Source: PALSA-693 sp963781155
GTDB taxonomy: Bacteria > Actinomycetota > Acidimicrobiia > Acidimicrobiales > Palsa-688
Reading direction: 5' to 3'
Assembly (NCBI GenBank): GCA_963781155.1
Contig: CAWAEC010000007.1
Span: forward strand, 372,001-436,000
DNA length: 64,000 nt
Part shown: in pieces, positions 32,066-40,418 of the stretch
Numbering within the stretch: position 1 is the first letter of the stretch
Layout: every line of letters starts with the position of its first letter
The notes under the pieces: generated by a model
The model's input: only the letters and a program-made list of their open reading frames with translations
Told to the model about the DNA's origin: nothing
The model's database searches: none
Position numbers and translations under genes: made by a program

Positions 32066-33706
32066 CTAGTGGTTGCTCTCCGCCGGCGAACGGTGGAAGC
32101 CCTCGTACCCGTTGTCCGCGATCTCGTCACACCGGCGCGCATACGGCGCGAAGCCCCCGACGTATGGCATGAAGACCCTGTTCTTCCCAGGGATATTGGC
32201 GCCCAGGTACCAGGAGTTGGCCTTGGGGAACAACGTGGTCTCCGCGACTTCGCGGACGTGGTCGACCCAGGCTGCCTCGGCTTCCTCGGTTGCCTCGATG
32301 GTGTCGATGCCGTTGTCGCGCATGTCGGCGATGCACCGGCCGATCCACTCGACGTGCTGTTCGATGGCCAAGGGCATGTTCGTGAGGACCGAAGGGCTGC
32401 CCGGTCCGGTCACGATGAACATGTTCGGGAAGCCCGCAACTTGCAGGCCGAGATAGGCGACCGGACCTGACTGCCATTTCTCGGAGAGCCCGAGCCCTCC
32501 TCGGCCGCGAATGTCGATCTTGAGCAGGGACCCGGTCATGGCATCAAATCCGGTGGCGAAGATAATGACGTCGAGTTCGTAATCCCGGTCCCTGGTCCGG
32601 ATGCCCGTCGGTGTGATCTCCTCGATGGGGGTAGCGCGGAGATCCACGAGCGTCACGTTGTCCCGGTTGAACGTCTCGAAGTAGTGAGTATCGATCGGTG
32701 GTCGCTTGGTGCCGTAGGGATAGTCGTTGGGGCACAGCTGTTCGGCGACGTGCTGGTCTTTCACCGTCTGACGGATCTTGCTGCGAATGAACTCGGCGGC
32801 GGTGTCGTTGGCCTCCTGGTTGCGCAGCAGGTCGAAATACGACCCGTAGATAAACTTGAAGCCACCCTCTTCGGCCCACAGTTGTTCGTAGGTAGCCAGC
32901 CGCTCGTCGGGGCTCACGTCCAGAGCTGACTTCAGGTTGAGTTTGTACGGGAAACCCCCGTACGACTCCCTCTGGAGGCGCCGGATCTCCTCGTAGCTGT
33001 CCTTGATTGCCCTGGTCTGCTCTGGCGACATCAGGAAATTTCGGGCCGGGACGCTGTAATTGGGTGTCCGTTGGAAGACCCACAGGTGGTCGGCCTGTTC
33101 GGCCACCACAGGCGTGGCCTGGATCCCTGTTGAGCCCGTCCCGATGATCGCCACCCGTTTGCCGGTGAGATCGATAGCGTCGTGCGGCCATGCCCCCGTG
33201 TGATACCAGTCCCCCTCAAATCGATCGAGGCCGCGGATGGCGGGGACGTTGGCAGCCGACAGGCATCCGACCGCGGATACGAGATACCGGGCCGTCACGG
33301 TGTCGCCCTGATCGGTCGAAATCTCCCACCGTTCGGAATCGTCCTGGAATCTGGCGGCGGTGACGCGTGTGTTGAAGCGGATGTCCTTCCGGAGATCGAA
33401 CCGGTCAGCCACGTGCTCCAGATACCGCAGGATCTCCGGCTGCTCGGGATACTTGCTGCTCCATTCCCACTCCTCCTCCAGCTCGCTGGAAAAGGAATAG
33501 CAGTAGTAATAGCTCTCCGAATCGCAGCGGGCGCCCGGGTAGCGGTTCCAGTACCACGTGCCTCCGACGCCATCACCCGATTCGTAGCAGCGTATGCGCA
33601 GCCCCAGCTTGTCCCGGAGGTGGTGCAGGGCGTACAGGCCGGCGAACCCGGCACCGACGACGACCGCGTCGACGTCGGCGACCACGTTGACACTCGAGTC
33701 TCCCAT
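32066..33706 (-). CDS. FAD-dependent Baeyer-Villiger-type monooxygenase
   Basis: The product has 546 residues. The FAD site is GAGFAG near residues 18-23 and the NADPH site GTGSTG near residues 193-198. Between them lies FEGDWYHTGAWP, which matches the type I BVMO fingerprint FxGxxxHTxxWP. GVGGTWYWNRYPGARCD is also typical of cyclohexanone/steroid monooxygenases. These enzymes insert oxygen next to a ketone to make an ester or lactone. In this neighbourhood the substrate may be a cyclic or steroid ketone, by inference. ATG 33706 is the start. A 2-hydroxyacid dehydrogenase lies just upstream on the same strand. Confidence 0.93.
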   Translation of the reverse strand: MGDSSVNVVADVDAVVVGAGFAGLYALHHLRDKLGLRIRCYESGDGVGGTWYWNRYPGARCDSESYYYCYSFSSELEEEWEWSSKYPEQPEILRYLEHVADRFDLRKDIRFNTRVTAARFQDDSERWEISTDQGDTVTARYLVSAVGCLSAANVPAIRGLDRFEGDWYHTGAWPHDAIDLTGKRVAIIGTGSTGIQATPVVAEQADHLWVFQRTPNYSVPARNFLMSPEQTRAIKDSYEEIRRLQRESYGGFPYKLNLKSALDVSPDERLATYEQLWAEEGGFKFIYGSYFDLLRNQEANDTAAEFIRSKIRQTVKDQHVAEQLCPNDYPYGTKRPPIDTHYFETFNRDNVTLVDLRATPIEEITPTGIRTRDRDYELDVIIFATGFDAMTGSLLKIDIRGRGGLGLSEKWQSGPVAYLGLQVAGFPNMFIVTGPGSPSVLTNMPLAIEQHVEWIGRCIADMRDNGIDTIEATEEAEAAWVDHVREVAETTLFPKANSWYLGANIPGKNRVFMPYVGGFAPYARRCDEIADNGYEGFHRSPAESNH

Positions 33707-33751
33707 CGGTACGACAATACGCCGTCGACGCGTATTCGTGCCTCCAGCGTG

Positions 33752-34786
33752 TCAGTCCGACGGGCGGGCGGCCAGCTGGACCCGGTCGAGCACTTCGGGA
33801 TTGACGACCGAACGCGGCGTGATCCCCTCGAGCACGTCTGCCGCGGCCTCGGCGAACATCGTCCGCAGCGACACGACCGAGATCTCGGAATACCAGGCCA
33901 CGTGCGCGGTGGCGATGACATTGCGCAGCTGGAGCAGCGGGTGTCCGGGATCGGGTGGCTCCCGTTCCCACACATCGATTCCGGCCCCGGCAAGGCGGCC
34001 TGCCCGCAGGGCGTCCGCCATGGCTGCCTCATCGACCACTCCACCTCGTGACGTCACGACCAGGTAGGCCGACGGTTTCATCAACGCCAGCTCGGCCGCG
34101 CCGATGAGCCCACGGGTGGCGGGACTGAGCGGCGTGTGAATCGACAGGTAGTCGGCCTGTGACAGGACTTCGGGCAGCGGCAGGAGCTCGACGCCGCGGG
34201 CGCGGGCGATGGCGGGGTCGACGAACGGGTCGAATGCGACGACTCGCATATCGAAGCCGCAAGCTCGCTTGGCGACGGTCCGGGCGATCGTCCCGAACGA
34301 GACCAGCCCCAGGGTTTGTCCCGCGAATCGCCCGGTGTGGGGCATGGCGTCAGCCGCGGCCAGGTGCTCGCCGTCGCGCACCGCTCGGTCGAGCGTGACC
34401 AGCTTCCGGTTGAGGGCGAGGAGCATGGCGAACGTGTGGTTGGCTACCTCGTTGTGGCCGTAGTCGATGACGTTGCAAACCACCACCCCGGCCCTGGTCG
34501 CCGCCTCCACGTCGATGTTGTCGATGCCGACGCCGCCCCGGACGACAACCCGTAGCTCCGGGAGCCGGGCAAAGAGGCCGGGGCCCATCCAGTACATGCT
34601 GTTGAGAATGGCAGGGGCGTCAGCCGCTAACGCCACCACCTGTTCGTCGGTGGTGCACGTCCCCATCACCAGTTCGGCACCTCGTGCCGCCAGGACCCTC
34701 CGCTCGATCTCTCCGGCTCCGGGTCTGCTGTCGATGTAGACGACCTTGCGTCGCGTCGGCGTCCCGCTGGTCATTCGGGTGACCAT
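33752..34786 (-). CDS. D-isomer-specific 2-hydroxyacid dehydrogenase (CtBP-like)
   Basis: This is an NAD-dependent 2-hydroxyacid dehydrogenase of 344 residues. LRVVVRGGVGIDNIDVEAA, GLVSFGTIARTVAKRA (Rossmann loop with S-F-G in place of the common GLG), HTPLSPATRGLI, the catalytic Arg in VTSRGGVVDEAA and a late His in IATAHVAWYSE are visible. The C-terminal-binding-protein subgroup fits best. GTG 34786 or ATG 34774 may be the start. It is divergent from the selenoprotein operon, with only 58 bases between, so shared control is possible. Confidence 0.9.
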   Translation of the reverse strand: MVTRMTSGTPTRRKVVYIDSRPGAGEIERRVLAARGAELVMGTCTTDEQVVALAADAPAILNSMYWMGPGLFARLPELRVVVRGGVGIDNIDVEAATRAGVVVCNVIDYGHNEVANHTFAMLLALNRKLVTLDRAVRDGEHLAAADAMPHTGRFAGQTLGLVSFGTIARTVAKRACGFDMRVVAFDPFVDPAIARARGVELLPLPEVLSQADYLSIHTPLSPATRGLIGAAELALMKPSAYLVVTSRGGVVDEAAMADALRAGRLAGAGIDVWEREPPDPGHPLLQLRNVIATAHVAWYSEISVVSLRTMFAEAAADVLEGITPRSVVNPEVLDRVQLAARPSD

Positions 34787-34844
34787 ACCAACGAAGGCGG
34801 CTCGCGAGCCTCCCGGCTAGTGTCAGAGTGGGAGAGGGGAAGGC

Positions 34845-35891
34845 ATGGACCCACCGGAACTCATCGAGTTGCTGGACGAGTCTCCGGAGACTCTCTACGG
34901 CTTGCTGGCGGAGTGCGGTTGGGGGGACGGCCTGCCCGTGGTCGCTCCCACGTCAAACCGGGTCGACGCCATGCTCGCTGCGTACAGCGGTTCGCCGGAC
35001 GAGGTGCTCGCCGTGCTGCCGCCGCGACTGGGTGCGTGCACGGCGCGCGCCGCGGCGATCAATGCGGTGATGGCGGGATGCCCTCCTGCTGTGTTTCCGG
35101 TGATCACGGCAGCGGTGCGGGCTTTGGCCCGCCCAGAGTTCAATCTGCGTGGCGTGCAAGCCACCACCCATGCAGTGGCGGTCATGGTTGCGGTCCATGG
35201 CGTGGTGGTGCAGCAAGCGGGGTACAACGCCGGTTTCGGGACCTTCGGGCCCGGCACCCGGGCGAACGCCACGACAGGACGGGCGCTCCGGCTGATCCTG
35301 CTGCACGTCGGCGGGGGCCGACCCGGTGATGGCGACGCGTCCACACAAGGTCATCCGGCCAAATACGCCTACTGTTTTGCCGAAAACGCGCCCGCGAGCC
35401 CCTGGCCCATCTACCCCCGGTGCCGGGGAGTAGAGAGCCCCAGCGCTGTGACGGTGGCCGGCGTCGAGGGCCCCCACAATGTTCACGACATGTGGGCGAC
35501 TCATCCCGGTCCGATTCTGGCGAAAATGGCGTCGGCGATGGCGACCCTGGGATCCAACAACGCGGCTATGGCGGAGTCAGAGTTTTTTGTGGTGCTCGGC
35601 CCTGAACATGCCTTCCAGGCGGCCGCAGAAGGGTGGTCGCGTGAGGATGTCCAGTTGTTTCTGTATCAGTACGCCCGAGTACGGCGCGCCGTGAAGCGCC
35701 AACACTTTGATTCCGGGGCGGCGGAACCTCCCTGGATGCGCAGCATCGAAGACCCGGAAGCTTTGCTGCCGATGACCAGCCGCCCGGATGACATTCGCGT
35801 CATGGTCGCTGGAGGCCCCGGAAAACACTCGTGCCTAATACCTTCGTGGGGCAGCATCTCCCGCTCTGTGACCGTTCCCGTGGACAGTTGA
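34845..35891 (+). CDS. Conserved partner protein upstream of the UGSC selenoprotein
   Basis: The 348-residue protein starts at ATG 34845 behind GGGAGAGGGGAAGG. It shows the stretches LYGLLAECGWGDGLPVVAPT near residues 18-37 and LPPRLGACTARAAAINAVMA near residue 60. The middle has QAGYNAGFGTFGPGTRANAT and KYAYCFAENAPASPWPIY, and the C-terminus has GGPGKHSCLIPSWG. Cysteines recur in these conserved-looking blocks. I know no biochemical function. Proteins beginning in this way are, as I recall, found beside or fused to UGSC-family selenoproteins, which fits the gene order here: the selenoprotein starts 26 bases downstream. A redox or thiol-dependent enzyme is a reasonable guess. Confidence 0.7.
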   Translation: MDPPELIELLDESPETLYGLLAECGWGDGLPVVAPTSNRVDAMLAAYSGSPDEVLAVLPPRLGACTARAAAINAVMAGCPPAVFPVITAAVRALARPEFNLRGVQATTHAVAVMVAVHGVVVQQAGYNAGFGTFGPGTRANATTGRALRLILLHVGGGRPGDGDASTQGHPAKYAYCFAENAPASPWPIYPRCRGVESPSAVTVAGVEGPHNVHDMWATHPGPILAKMASAMATLGSNNAAMAESEFFVVLGPEHAFQAAAEGWSREDVQLFLYQYARVRRAVKRQHFDSGAAEPPWMRSIEDPEALLPMTSRPDDIRVMVAGGPGKHSCLIPSWGSISRSVTVPVDS

Positions 35892-35917
35892 ACAGGAAAA
35901 ATGAGCAAGGAGAGGAC

Positions 35918-36445
35918 ATGAGCCCGGTGAAGATTTTTCGACCCGATGGGGCGATCGTCGCGTCGCCGCACAGCTTGTCGCCCGGCCGGCGTGTGCTGGC
36001 GGGGGCCCGCATTGGCGTGCTCGACAACCTGAAACCAAACGCCGGGCTGCTGATGGTGACCGCAGCCACGCCGCTGGCCGAGCGGGCGGGCACGGGTGCG
36101 CCGTTGGTGCTCACGAAGAATGCCGCCCAACCGGCGCCCGAGGAGGTCCTCGAACAATTACGGCAGGAGGCGGACCTGGTCCTCACCGGTAGCGCTGATT
36201 GAGGCTCGTGCACGTCGTGGAGTGTCCACGACCTCGTCCAACTGGAAGACAGCGGTATTCCCACTGTGGTGGTGACGACGCGGGGAGGATTCCGCAATCT
36301 GACGCTGCAGGTCGCGAGCGCGTTCGGGATGCCCGATGCCCGGGTCGTAACGATCGACCATCCCTTAGGTGGCATCGACGAGAAACTGGTCGTCGACCGG
36401 GCGCACACCATCATCGAAGAGGTTCTGCGACTCTGGACCGCCTAA
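35918..36445 (+). CDS. UGSC-family selenoprotein (in-frame TGA = selenocysteine)
   Basis: The protein is 175 residues if TGA at 36200-36202 is read as Sec95. The start at ATG 35918 has AAGGAG upstream. The first 94 residues (SPVKIFRPDGAIVA, LDNLKPNAGLLM, QEADLVLTGSAD) and the part after the TGA (GSCTSWSVHDLVQLEDSGI, then PTVVVTTRGGFRNLTLQ and IDHPLGGIDE) form one coherent alpha/beta protein in a single frame to TAA 36443-36445. The sequence at the stop is U-G-S-C, the motif after which the UGSC family is named. A perfect hairpin 12 bases downstream can act as SECIS. Without recoding the product would be a 94-residue stub. Sec95 and Cys98 (UxxC) suggest thiol/selenol redox chemistry; the substrate is unknown. 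Confidence 0.9.
36203..36235 (+). promoter_or_regulatory. SECIS-like hairpin for selenocysteine insertion
   Basis: Eleven bases after the TGA begins a perfect 8-bp stem, GTCGTGGA (36214-36221) and TCCACGAC (36225-36232), with apical loop GTG. If the closing A-U pair opens, the loop is AGUGU, which holds the G-U pair expected in bacterial SECIS loops. Position and loop content fit SelB recognition, but bacterial SECIS consensus is loose, so this is a structural inference. Confidence 0.65.
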
Positions 36446-36449
36446 GCGC

Positions 36450-37253
36450 GTGGCCGTAATGATCGACCTCTCGGGGAAAGCCGCCCTCGTTACCGGGGCC
36501 GGAGCAGGTATCGGCGCGGAGATCGCCCGCTGGCTGGCTCGAGCCGGTGCCGCAGTCGCGGTCGCCGACGTCCGTGGCGAGCTCGCCCGACAAGTGTCCG
36601 CTTCCATAGCAGCGGAGGGGGGACGGGCGGTGACGGTCGTCGCCGACTGTCGTGACGACCCGCAGATCGAGCGCATGGTGCAAGAGACGGTGGATGCGCT
36701 CGGGGCGCTCGACGTCGCGGTCAACAACATCGGCATGATGGCGGGCCACGGCGGCGCACCGATACTCGACACCGACGGCGAAATCTGGCGAGACCTGGTC
36801 GACCAGAACCTGGTGCTGACCGCGCTGTGCGGGCGAGCCGAAGCCCGTGTCATGCTGGCGCAGGATAGCGGTGGGGTGATCCTCAACGTCAGCTCAGGGG
36901 AGACGACCCGGCCTGCTCCCTTCCTCGGTGCCTACGGTGCGGCCAAGGCCGCCATCAACCACTTGACCCAGACCATGGCCGTGGAGCTCGGACCGTCGAA
37001 TATCCGGGTCGTGGCGATCGCGCCAGGCACGACGCTCACGGAGACGGTGCGGGCCGCGTTCGATGAGGCACGGGTCGCCGCCATTGCCGAGTCCAACCCC
37101 CTCCGCCGCATGACCGAACCCGAGGAACTGGGCCGGCTGGCCGTCTTCTTGGCTTCGGATCTGGCCCGGTGCATCACCGGCCAGCTGATCCTGGCTGACG
37201 CCGGCGCACACCTTTCTCGCACCCGACCGGCTAACCACGGCGACAGGGCCTAG
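36450..37253 (+). CDS. Short-chain dehydrogenase/reductase in the selenoprotein operon
   Basis: This SDR has about 265 residues. GKAALVTGAGAGIGAEIA is the cofactor site and VADVRGEL (Asp after beta-2) suggests NAD(H). NNIGMMAG, ILNVSSGETT (Ser), YGAAKAAINHL (Tyr/Lys) and ITGQLILADAGAHL follow. The start GTG 36450 lies 4 bases after the TAA of the selenoprotein gene; ATG 36459 is an alternative. The tight spacing strongly suggests one transcript with the partner gene and the selenoprotein, so it may act on the same substrate. Confidence 0.9.
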   Translation: MAVMIDLSGKAALVTGAGAGIGAEIARWLARAGAAVAVADVRGELARQVSASIAAEGGRAVTVVADCRDDPQIERMVQETVDALGALDVAVNNIGMMAGHGGAPILDTDGEIWRDLVDQNLVLTALCGRAEARVMLAQDSGGVILNVSSGETTRPAPFLGAYGAAKAAINHLTQTMAVELGPSNIRVVAIAPGTTLTETVRAAFDEARVAAIAESNPLRRMTEPEELGRLAVFLASDLARCITGQLILADAGAHLSRTRPANHGDRA

Positions 37254-37342
37254 AGGCTCGGGGACTGCAGCGGGTGATGCGACGTGTCACCGGGCAGGTG
37301 GGCGAACCCGCGGCGCCGGTGCAGGCGCCAACGTCCCGTCCG

Positions 37343-38173
37343 TCACCAGAGCTGGTCCAGGTACGTGTCCTTGCCGGGTGTCGTACGGAAAAATGGCGCC
37401 ACCAGCTGCGTATCGGCAAGGCCGGTCTTCTCGATCGCGTCCGTGTAGGTGCGCAACCCGTCCATCGCTTGACTGACGTCGCCGCCAACAAAGAAGATCT
37501 GCAACAGGCGGTTTGGGCCTCCGGCCGGGGTGCCCAATGGCATGGGGCTTCCCGAGGATCGCTCTTCCGACGGAGTGCTGGGCGTCCAGGACGAAGCGAT
37601 CTCGATCGTTGAGCCGGAGAGCAGATCGGGGACGAGTGCTTTGCTCAGTTCGGCTTGCAGGTCAGCGGCCGGCAAGCGGTCTCGACCATCGAACCAGGCG
37701 ACGACGATGCCGGGGTAGCCGTAGTCGAGCGCCAGCTCGACGGGGACGGGATCATCGTCGCGGTAGCTCGCCCCCAGGTGATCCACGACGACCGTGTGGA
37801 CGTGGGTTCGCTCCGCAAAGCCACGGTTGTTGGCGTACAACCAATGAACCTGGGGCGACGCCCAATCCGTGAAGTGGTCCTGGTGATGACCTTTTTCAAC
37901 CCAGTAGATGGAGATATAAGAGCCGGCATCATACGGTTCCGCCACGCCCTCGGTCTGCGGCCACCGCAGGTTCTTGAGGTCCCGCGGCGCGATCCAGCGG
38001 CTGCCAGCGAACAGATAGGGTCCGATCATGCATCCGGCATAGAAGTGATCCCTCTCATACCAGCGGTTGTAGGCCTTCTCGAAGCCTCGATTCGGGTCGA
38101 CCATGGTCACCAGCGCGCTGCCGACCTTGACCGGATAGTCCTCGACAGAGCCTGCATCCAACGGATATGCCAT
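37343..38173 (-). CDS. Conserved hypothetical protein, probable EthD-like dimeric alpha/beta barrel
   Basis: The 276-residue protein probably has two ferredoxin-like halves. The first has ALVTMVDPNRGFEKAYNRWY with ERDHFYAGCMIGPYLFAGSR, like the W/Y-x-x-DH...P pattern of EthD-like barrels. The second has NRLLQIFFVGGD. Trp, Tyr and His are abundant. Similar proteins occur, as I recall, in mycobacteria near steroid or ring-degradation genes, but no activity is assigned. ATG 38173 is the start. It is convergent with the selenoprotein operon. Confidence 0.65.
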   Translation of the reverse strand: MAYPLDAGSVEDYPVKVGSALVTMVDPNRGFEKAYNRWYERDHFYAGCMIGPYLFAGSRWIAPRDLKNLRWPQTEGVAEPYDAGSYISIYWVEKGHHQDHFTDWASPQVHWLYANNRGFAERTHVHTVVVDHLGASYRDDDPVPVELALDYGYPGIVVAWFDGRDRLPAADLQAELSKALVPDLLSGSTIEIASSWTPSTPSEERSSGSPMPLGTPAGGPNRLLQIFFVGGDVSQAMDGLRTYTDAIEKTGLADTQLVAPFFRTTPGKDTYLDQLW

Positions 38174-38272
38174 TTCCCCTCCCGGTCCAGTCCTGGGGCT
38201 CGTCGTGTCTGCGACGAACTGTGTCTAGCACGAGCGCGGCGGGCGAGGCGCGGAAGCCGCTGCTCGAGCCCG

Positions 38273-39202
38273 CTACGGTTCGAGTACGACTTTGATCGCT
38301 CCCGCGGCTCTGTCGCGGGCGACCGCGAACGCTTCCGGGGCGGCATCCAGCGGGAATCGGTGGGTGATGACCAGCCCGGGTACGTCCGGCCGGGCAGCCA
38401 GTACGGCGGCCGCCGCGTCGAAGTCCCGGATCGGGCCGGCCCTTCCGTACATGTAGGCGGGCACGAGGGAGATCTCGCGGGTCCCCATGTTCACCGCGGG
38501 CATGACCGGGAGCTCCCAATAGGTCCCGATCGCCACCACGGTCCCGCCTGGGCGACACAGCTCAACGGCTCGGTCCAGAGCGCCGGACGTCCCGGCCGCT
38601 TCGATGACCACGTCGTAGCTCCCGGCGACGGGCCGAGCGCCGAGCCGGGCGGCCACCTCAGTTTGCGCCTCGTGGCGGGCCTCTACCGACACCTCCGAGC
38701 CGGCGGCCTGCGCGGCCACCAGCGCCAGCTGTCCGAGGGATCCTCCTCCCACCACCGCCACCCGTGTGCCCGCCCGCACCGATCCGCGGCGCACGGCGTG
38801 GATGGCGACCGCCAGTGGTTCTACCAGGCACGCGTCGGCCAGATCGATGCCGCTTGGCAGCCGGGTGATGGACGAGGCCGGAACTACCGAAGCCTCGGCC
38901 ATGCCGCCGTCGCGCCCGACACCGAGGACCATCGAGCCGCCGCGCTCGCACAGGTTGTAGTCGCCAGAAGCGCACGCGGCGCACACCCAGCACGGATCGA
39001 TCGGCTCAATTGCGACCGGCGTTCCGTCCGGGAGCGTGCCGGCCATCTCGTGACCGAGCACAACCGGCAGGTCCCAGTTGAGGAGATGGAGATCCGATCC
39101 GCAGATGCCCGCAGATGCGATTATGACCGTGATGCCATCGCCTCTTGGGAGCGGTTGATCGACCACCGTGACTGTTCTCGCCGCGATCCTCACGGCGCGC
39201 AC
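38273..39202 (-). CDS. Zinc-type medium-chain alcohol dehydrogenase
   Basis: This is an MDR-family dehydrogenase of 309 residues. The catalytic zinc site is visible in AGICGSDLHLLNW and GHEMAG, and the structural zinc loop has three to four Cys (PCWVCAACASGDYNLC). The Rossmann part has VVGGGSLGQLALVAA. It resembles threonine/sorbitol dehydrogenase-like enzymes that oxidise secondary alcohols with NAD(P). It starts at GTG 39202, 5 bases after the LLM gene stop, so the two are one transcript. Confidence 0.9.
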   Translation of the reverse strand: MRAVRIAARTVTVVDQPLPRGDGITVIIASAGICGSDLHLLNWDLPVVLGHEMAGTLPDGTPVAIEPIDPCWVCAACASGDYNLCERGGSMVLGVGRDGGMAEASVVPASSITRLPSGIDLADACLVEPLAVAIHAVRRGSVRAGTRVAVVGGGSLGQLALVAAQAAGSEVSVEARHEAQTEVAARLGARPVAGSYDVVIEAAGTSGALDRAVELCRPGGTVVAIGTYWELPVMPAVNMGTREISLVPAYMYGRAGPIRDFDAAAAVLAARPDVPGLVITHRFPLDAAPEAFAVARDRAAGAIKVVLEP

Positions 39203-39207
39203 GAACG

Positions 39208-40194
39208 TCAGCTCCCTGTCGGTCTGGCTGCGAAATGGGCAGCCATGGAGCGGAGGACAGGGAGCACGTCACTGGCCAACCCTGCGATTTGTTCTCGTAC
39301 GGCCGCCCCGCTCATGCCAGGCAGGTGAATCCGTAGATTCAACCCGTCTGCGTTCGTCACCCGGAGCAGGTCGGAGAGCGCGCTTGCCATCTCCGCCCCC
39401 TCTGCCGCCGAAACCGTTTCGTCGGGCGGCAGCGGCGCGCCGGAATTCCCGTGGGACTGATAGAACTGCCGCTGCTGTTCGACCAGGAGAGCTTGCGGCT
39501 GTCCGAGCCAGACCCGGCGGATCAGAATCTTCGGCAGCGTTCCGCCCGCATCGTCATAGGCGCTGCACAGCTCTGCGATTTTCGCGGGCGGCGACATTCC
39601 TTCCAGGATCAGCCCCGCTCCGCAAATCGCCGCCCGGCGAGCGGCAGCGATCGAGACGGCCGCGCTCAGCACCGGGATCGGATGAACTCCGCATTCCTGG
39701 AGCGCCCGGTCGCCGGCGAGCTCGCCGAGGTCTCGCCCTCGTAGCCAGCTGACGACCCGTGGAAGCTCAGCTTTGAAAAGCCGGGCCGCATCCGTCACGT
39801 CCAGCCCCATCACCTGGAAGTCGCGGGCCATGGCTCCAGACCCGACGCCGAGACCGACGCGACCCGGGTGGCGAGCGGCCAACCAGGCGATCTCCTCGGC
39901 GACCAGGGCGGTAGGGCGCAAAGGTAAAAGGAGGGGGCAGGGCGCGGCCCAACCGTCGGCGGTCTCTTCCAGCATGAAGCCGGCCATCTGGAGGGGATTC
40001 GGGATATAGCCGCCCACCCCTCCGTGGTGCTCACTGGTCATGACCCCGTCGAAGCCGCCTTCCAGTGCCAGCTGGCCCTGCGTGCAGAGCTCGGTCACAA
40101 GGTCCGTGGCGCCCAGTTCGTTGTGAGGATAGAGCCGCAGCGAGATCGATCCGCGCTCGAATGGAGGCCGGGACGCTCCCTCTTTTTCCAGCAT
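39208..40194 (-). CDS. Luciferase-like (LLM) flavin/F420 oxidoreductase
   Basis: This LLM-class oxidoreductase has 328 residues. The barrel signatures are GGFDGVMTSEHHGG (the His-His seen in alkanal-monooxygenase-like members), LLLPLRPTALVAEEIAWL and ARHPGRVGLGVGSGAMARDF. IPVLSAAVSIAAARRAA follows. It is complete, unlike the frameshifted relative at 17557. FMN or F420 use cannot be told. It forms a probable two-gene unit with the zinc dehydrogenase downstream. Confidence 0.87.
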   Translation of the reverse strand: MLEKEGASRPPFERGSISLRLYPHNELGATDLVTELCTQGQLALEGGFDGVMTSEHHGGVGGYIPNPLQMAGFMLEETADGWAAPCPLLLPLRPTALVAEEIAWLAARHPGRVGLGVGSGAMARDFQVMGLDVTDAARLFKAELPRVVSWLRGRDLGELAGDRALQECGVHPIPVLSAAVSIAAARRAAICGAGLILEGMSPPAKIAELCSAYDDAGGTLPKILIRRVWLGQPQALLVEQQRQFYQSHGNSGAPLPPDETVSAAEGAEMASALSDLLRVTNADGLNLRIHLPGMSGAAVREQIAGLASDVLPVLRSMAAHFAARPTGS

Positions 40195-40269
40195 CGTCTT
40201 CGTTCCACCCCTTATCCTGTCAAACCGCGCCCGGCGCGCCCCAGCACATTACGCCGGTCCGAGGGGAGG

Positions 40270-40345
40270 ATGCGCGTGGATCCACACACGACAGGGGATT
40301 GCTTCGTCGGCAAGGTGGCGATCGTCACGGGCTCGTCGGCTCATG
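40270..40345 (+). pseudogene. N-terminal stump of an SDR gene
   Basis: After GGGGAGG a frame reads MRVDPHTTGDCFVGKVAIVT and then GSS, the start of a short-chain dehydrogenase up to the cofactor glycines. It then turns into unrelated sequence (AHERQRMV). No continuation is found in other frames nearby; the next 60 bases lead straight into the 3' end of the methyltransferase gene. It looks like the remainder of a deletion. Confidence 0.5.
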
Positions 40346-40418
40346 AGCGGCAGAGGATGGTCGCCGTTTGCTCCGCCCGGCCCCGACACACGGTGAAATT
40401 GGGAAGGCACCAAAAGGA

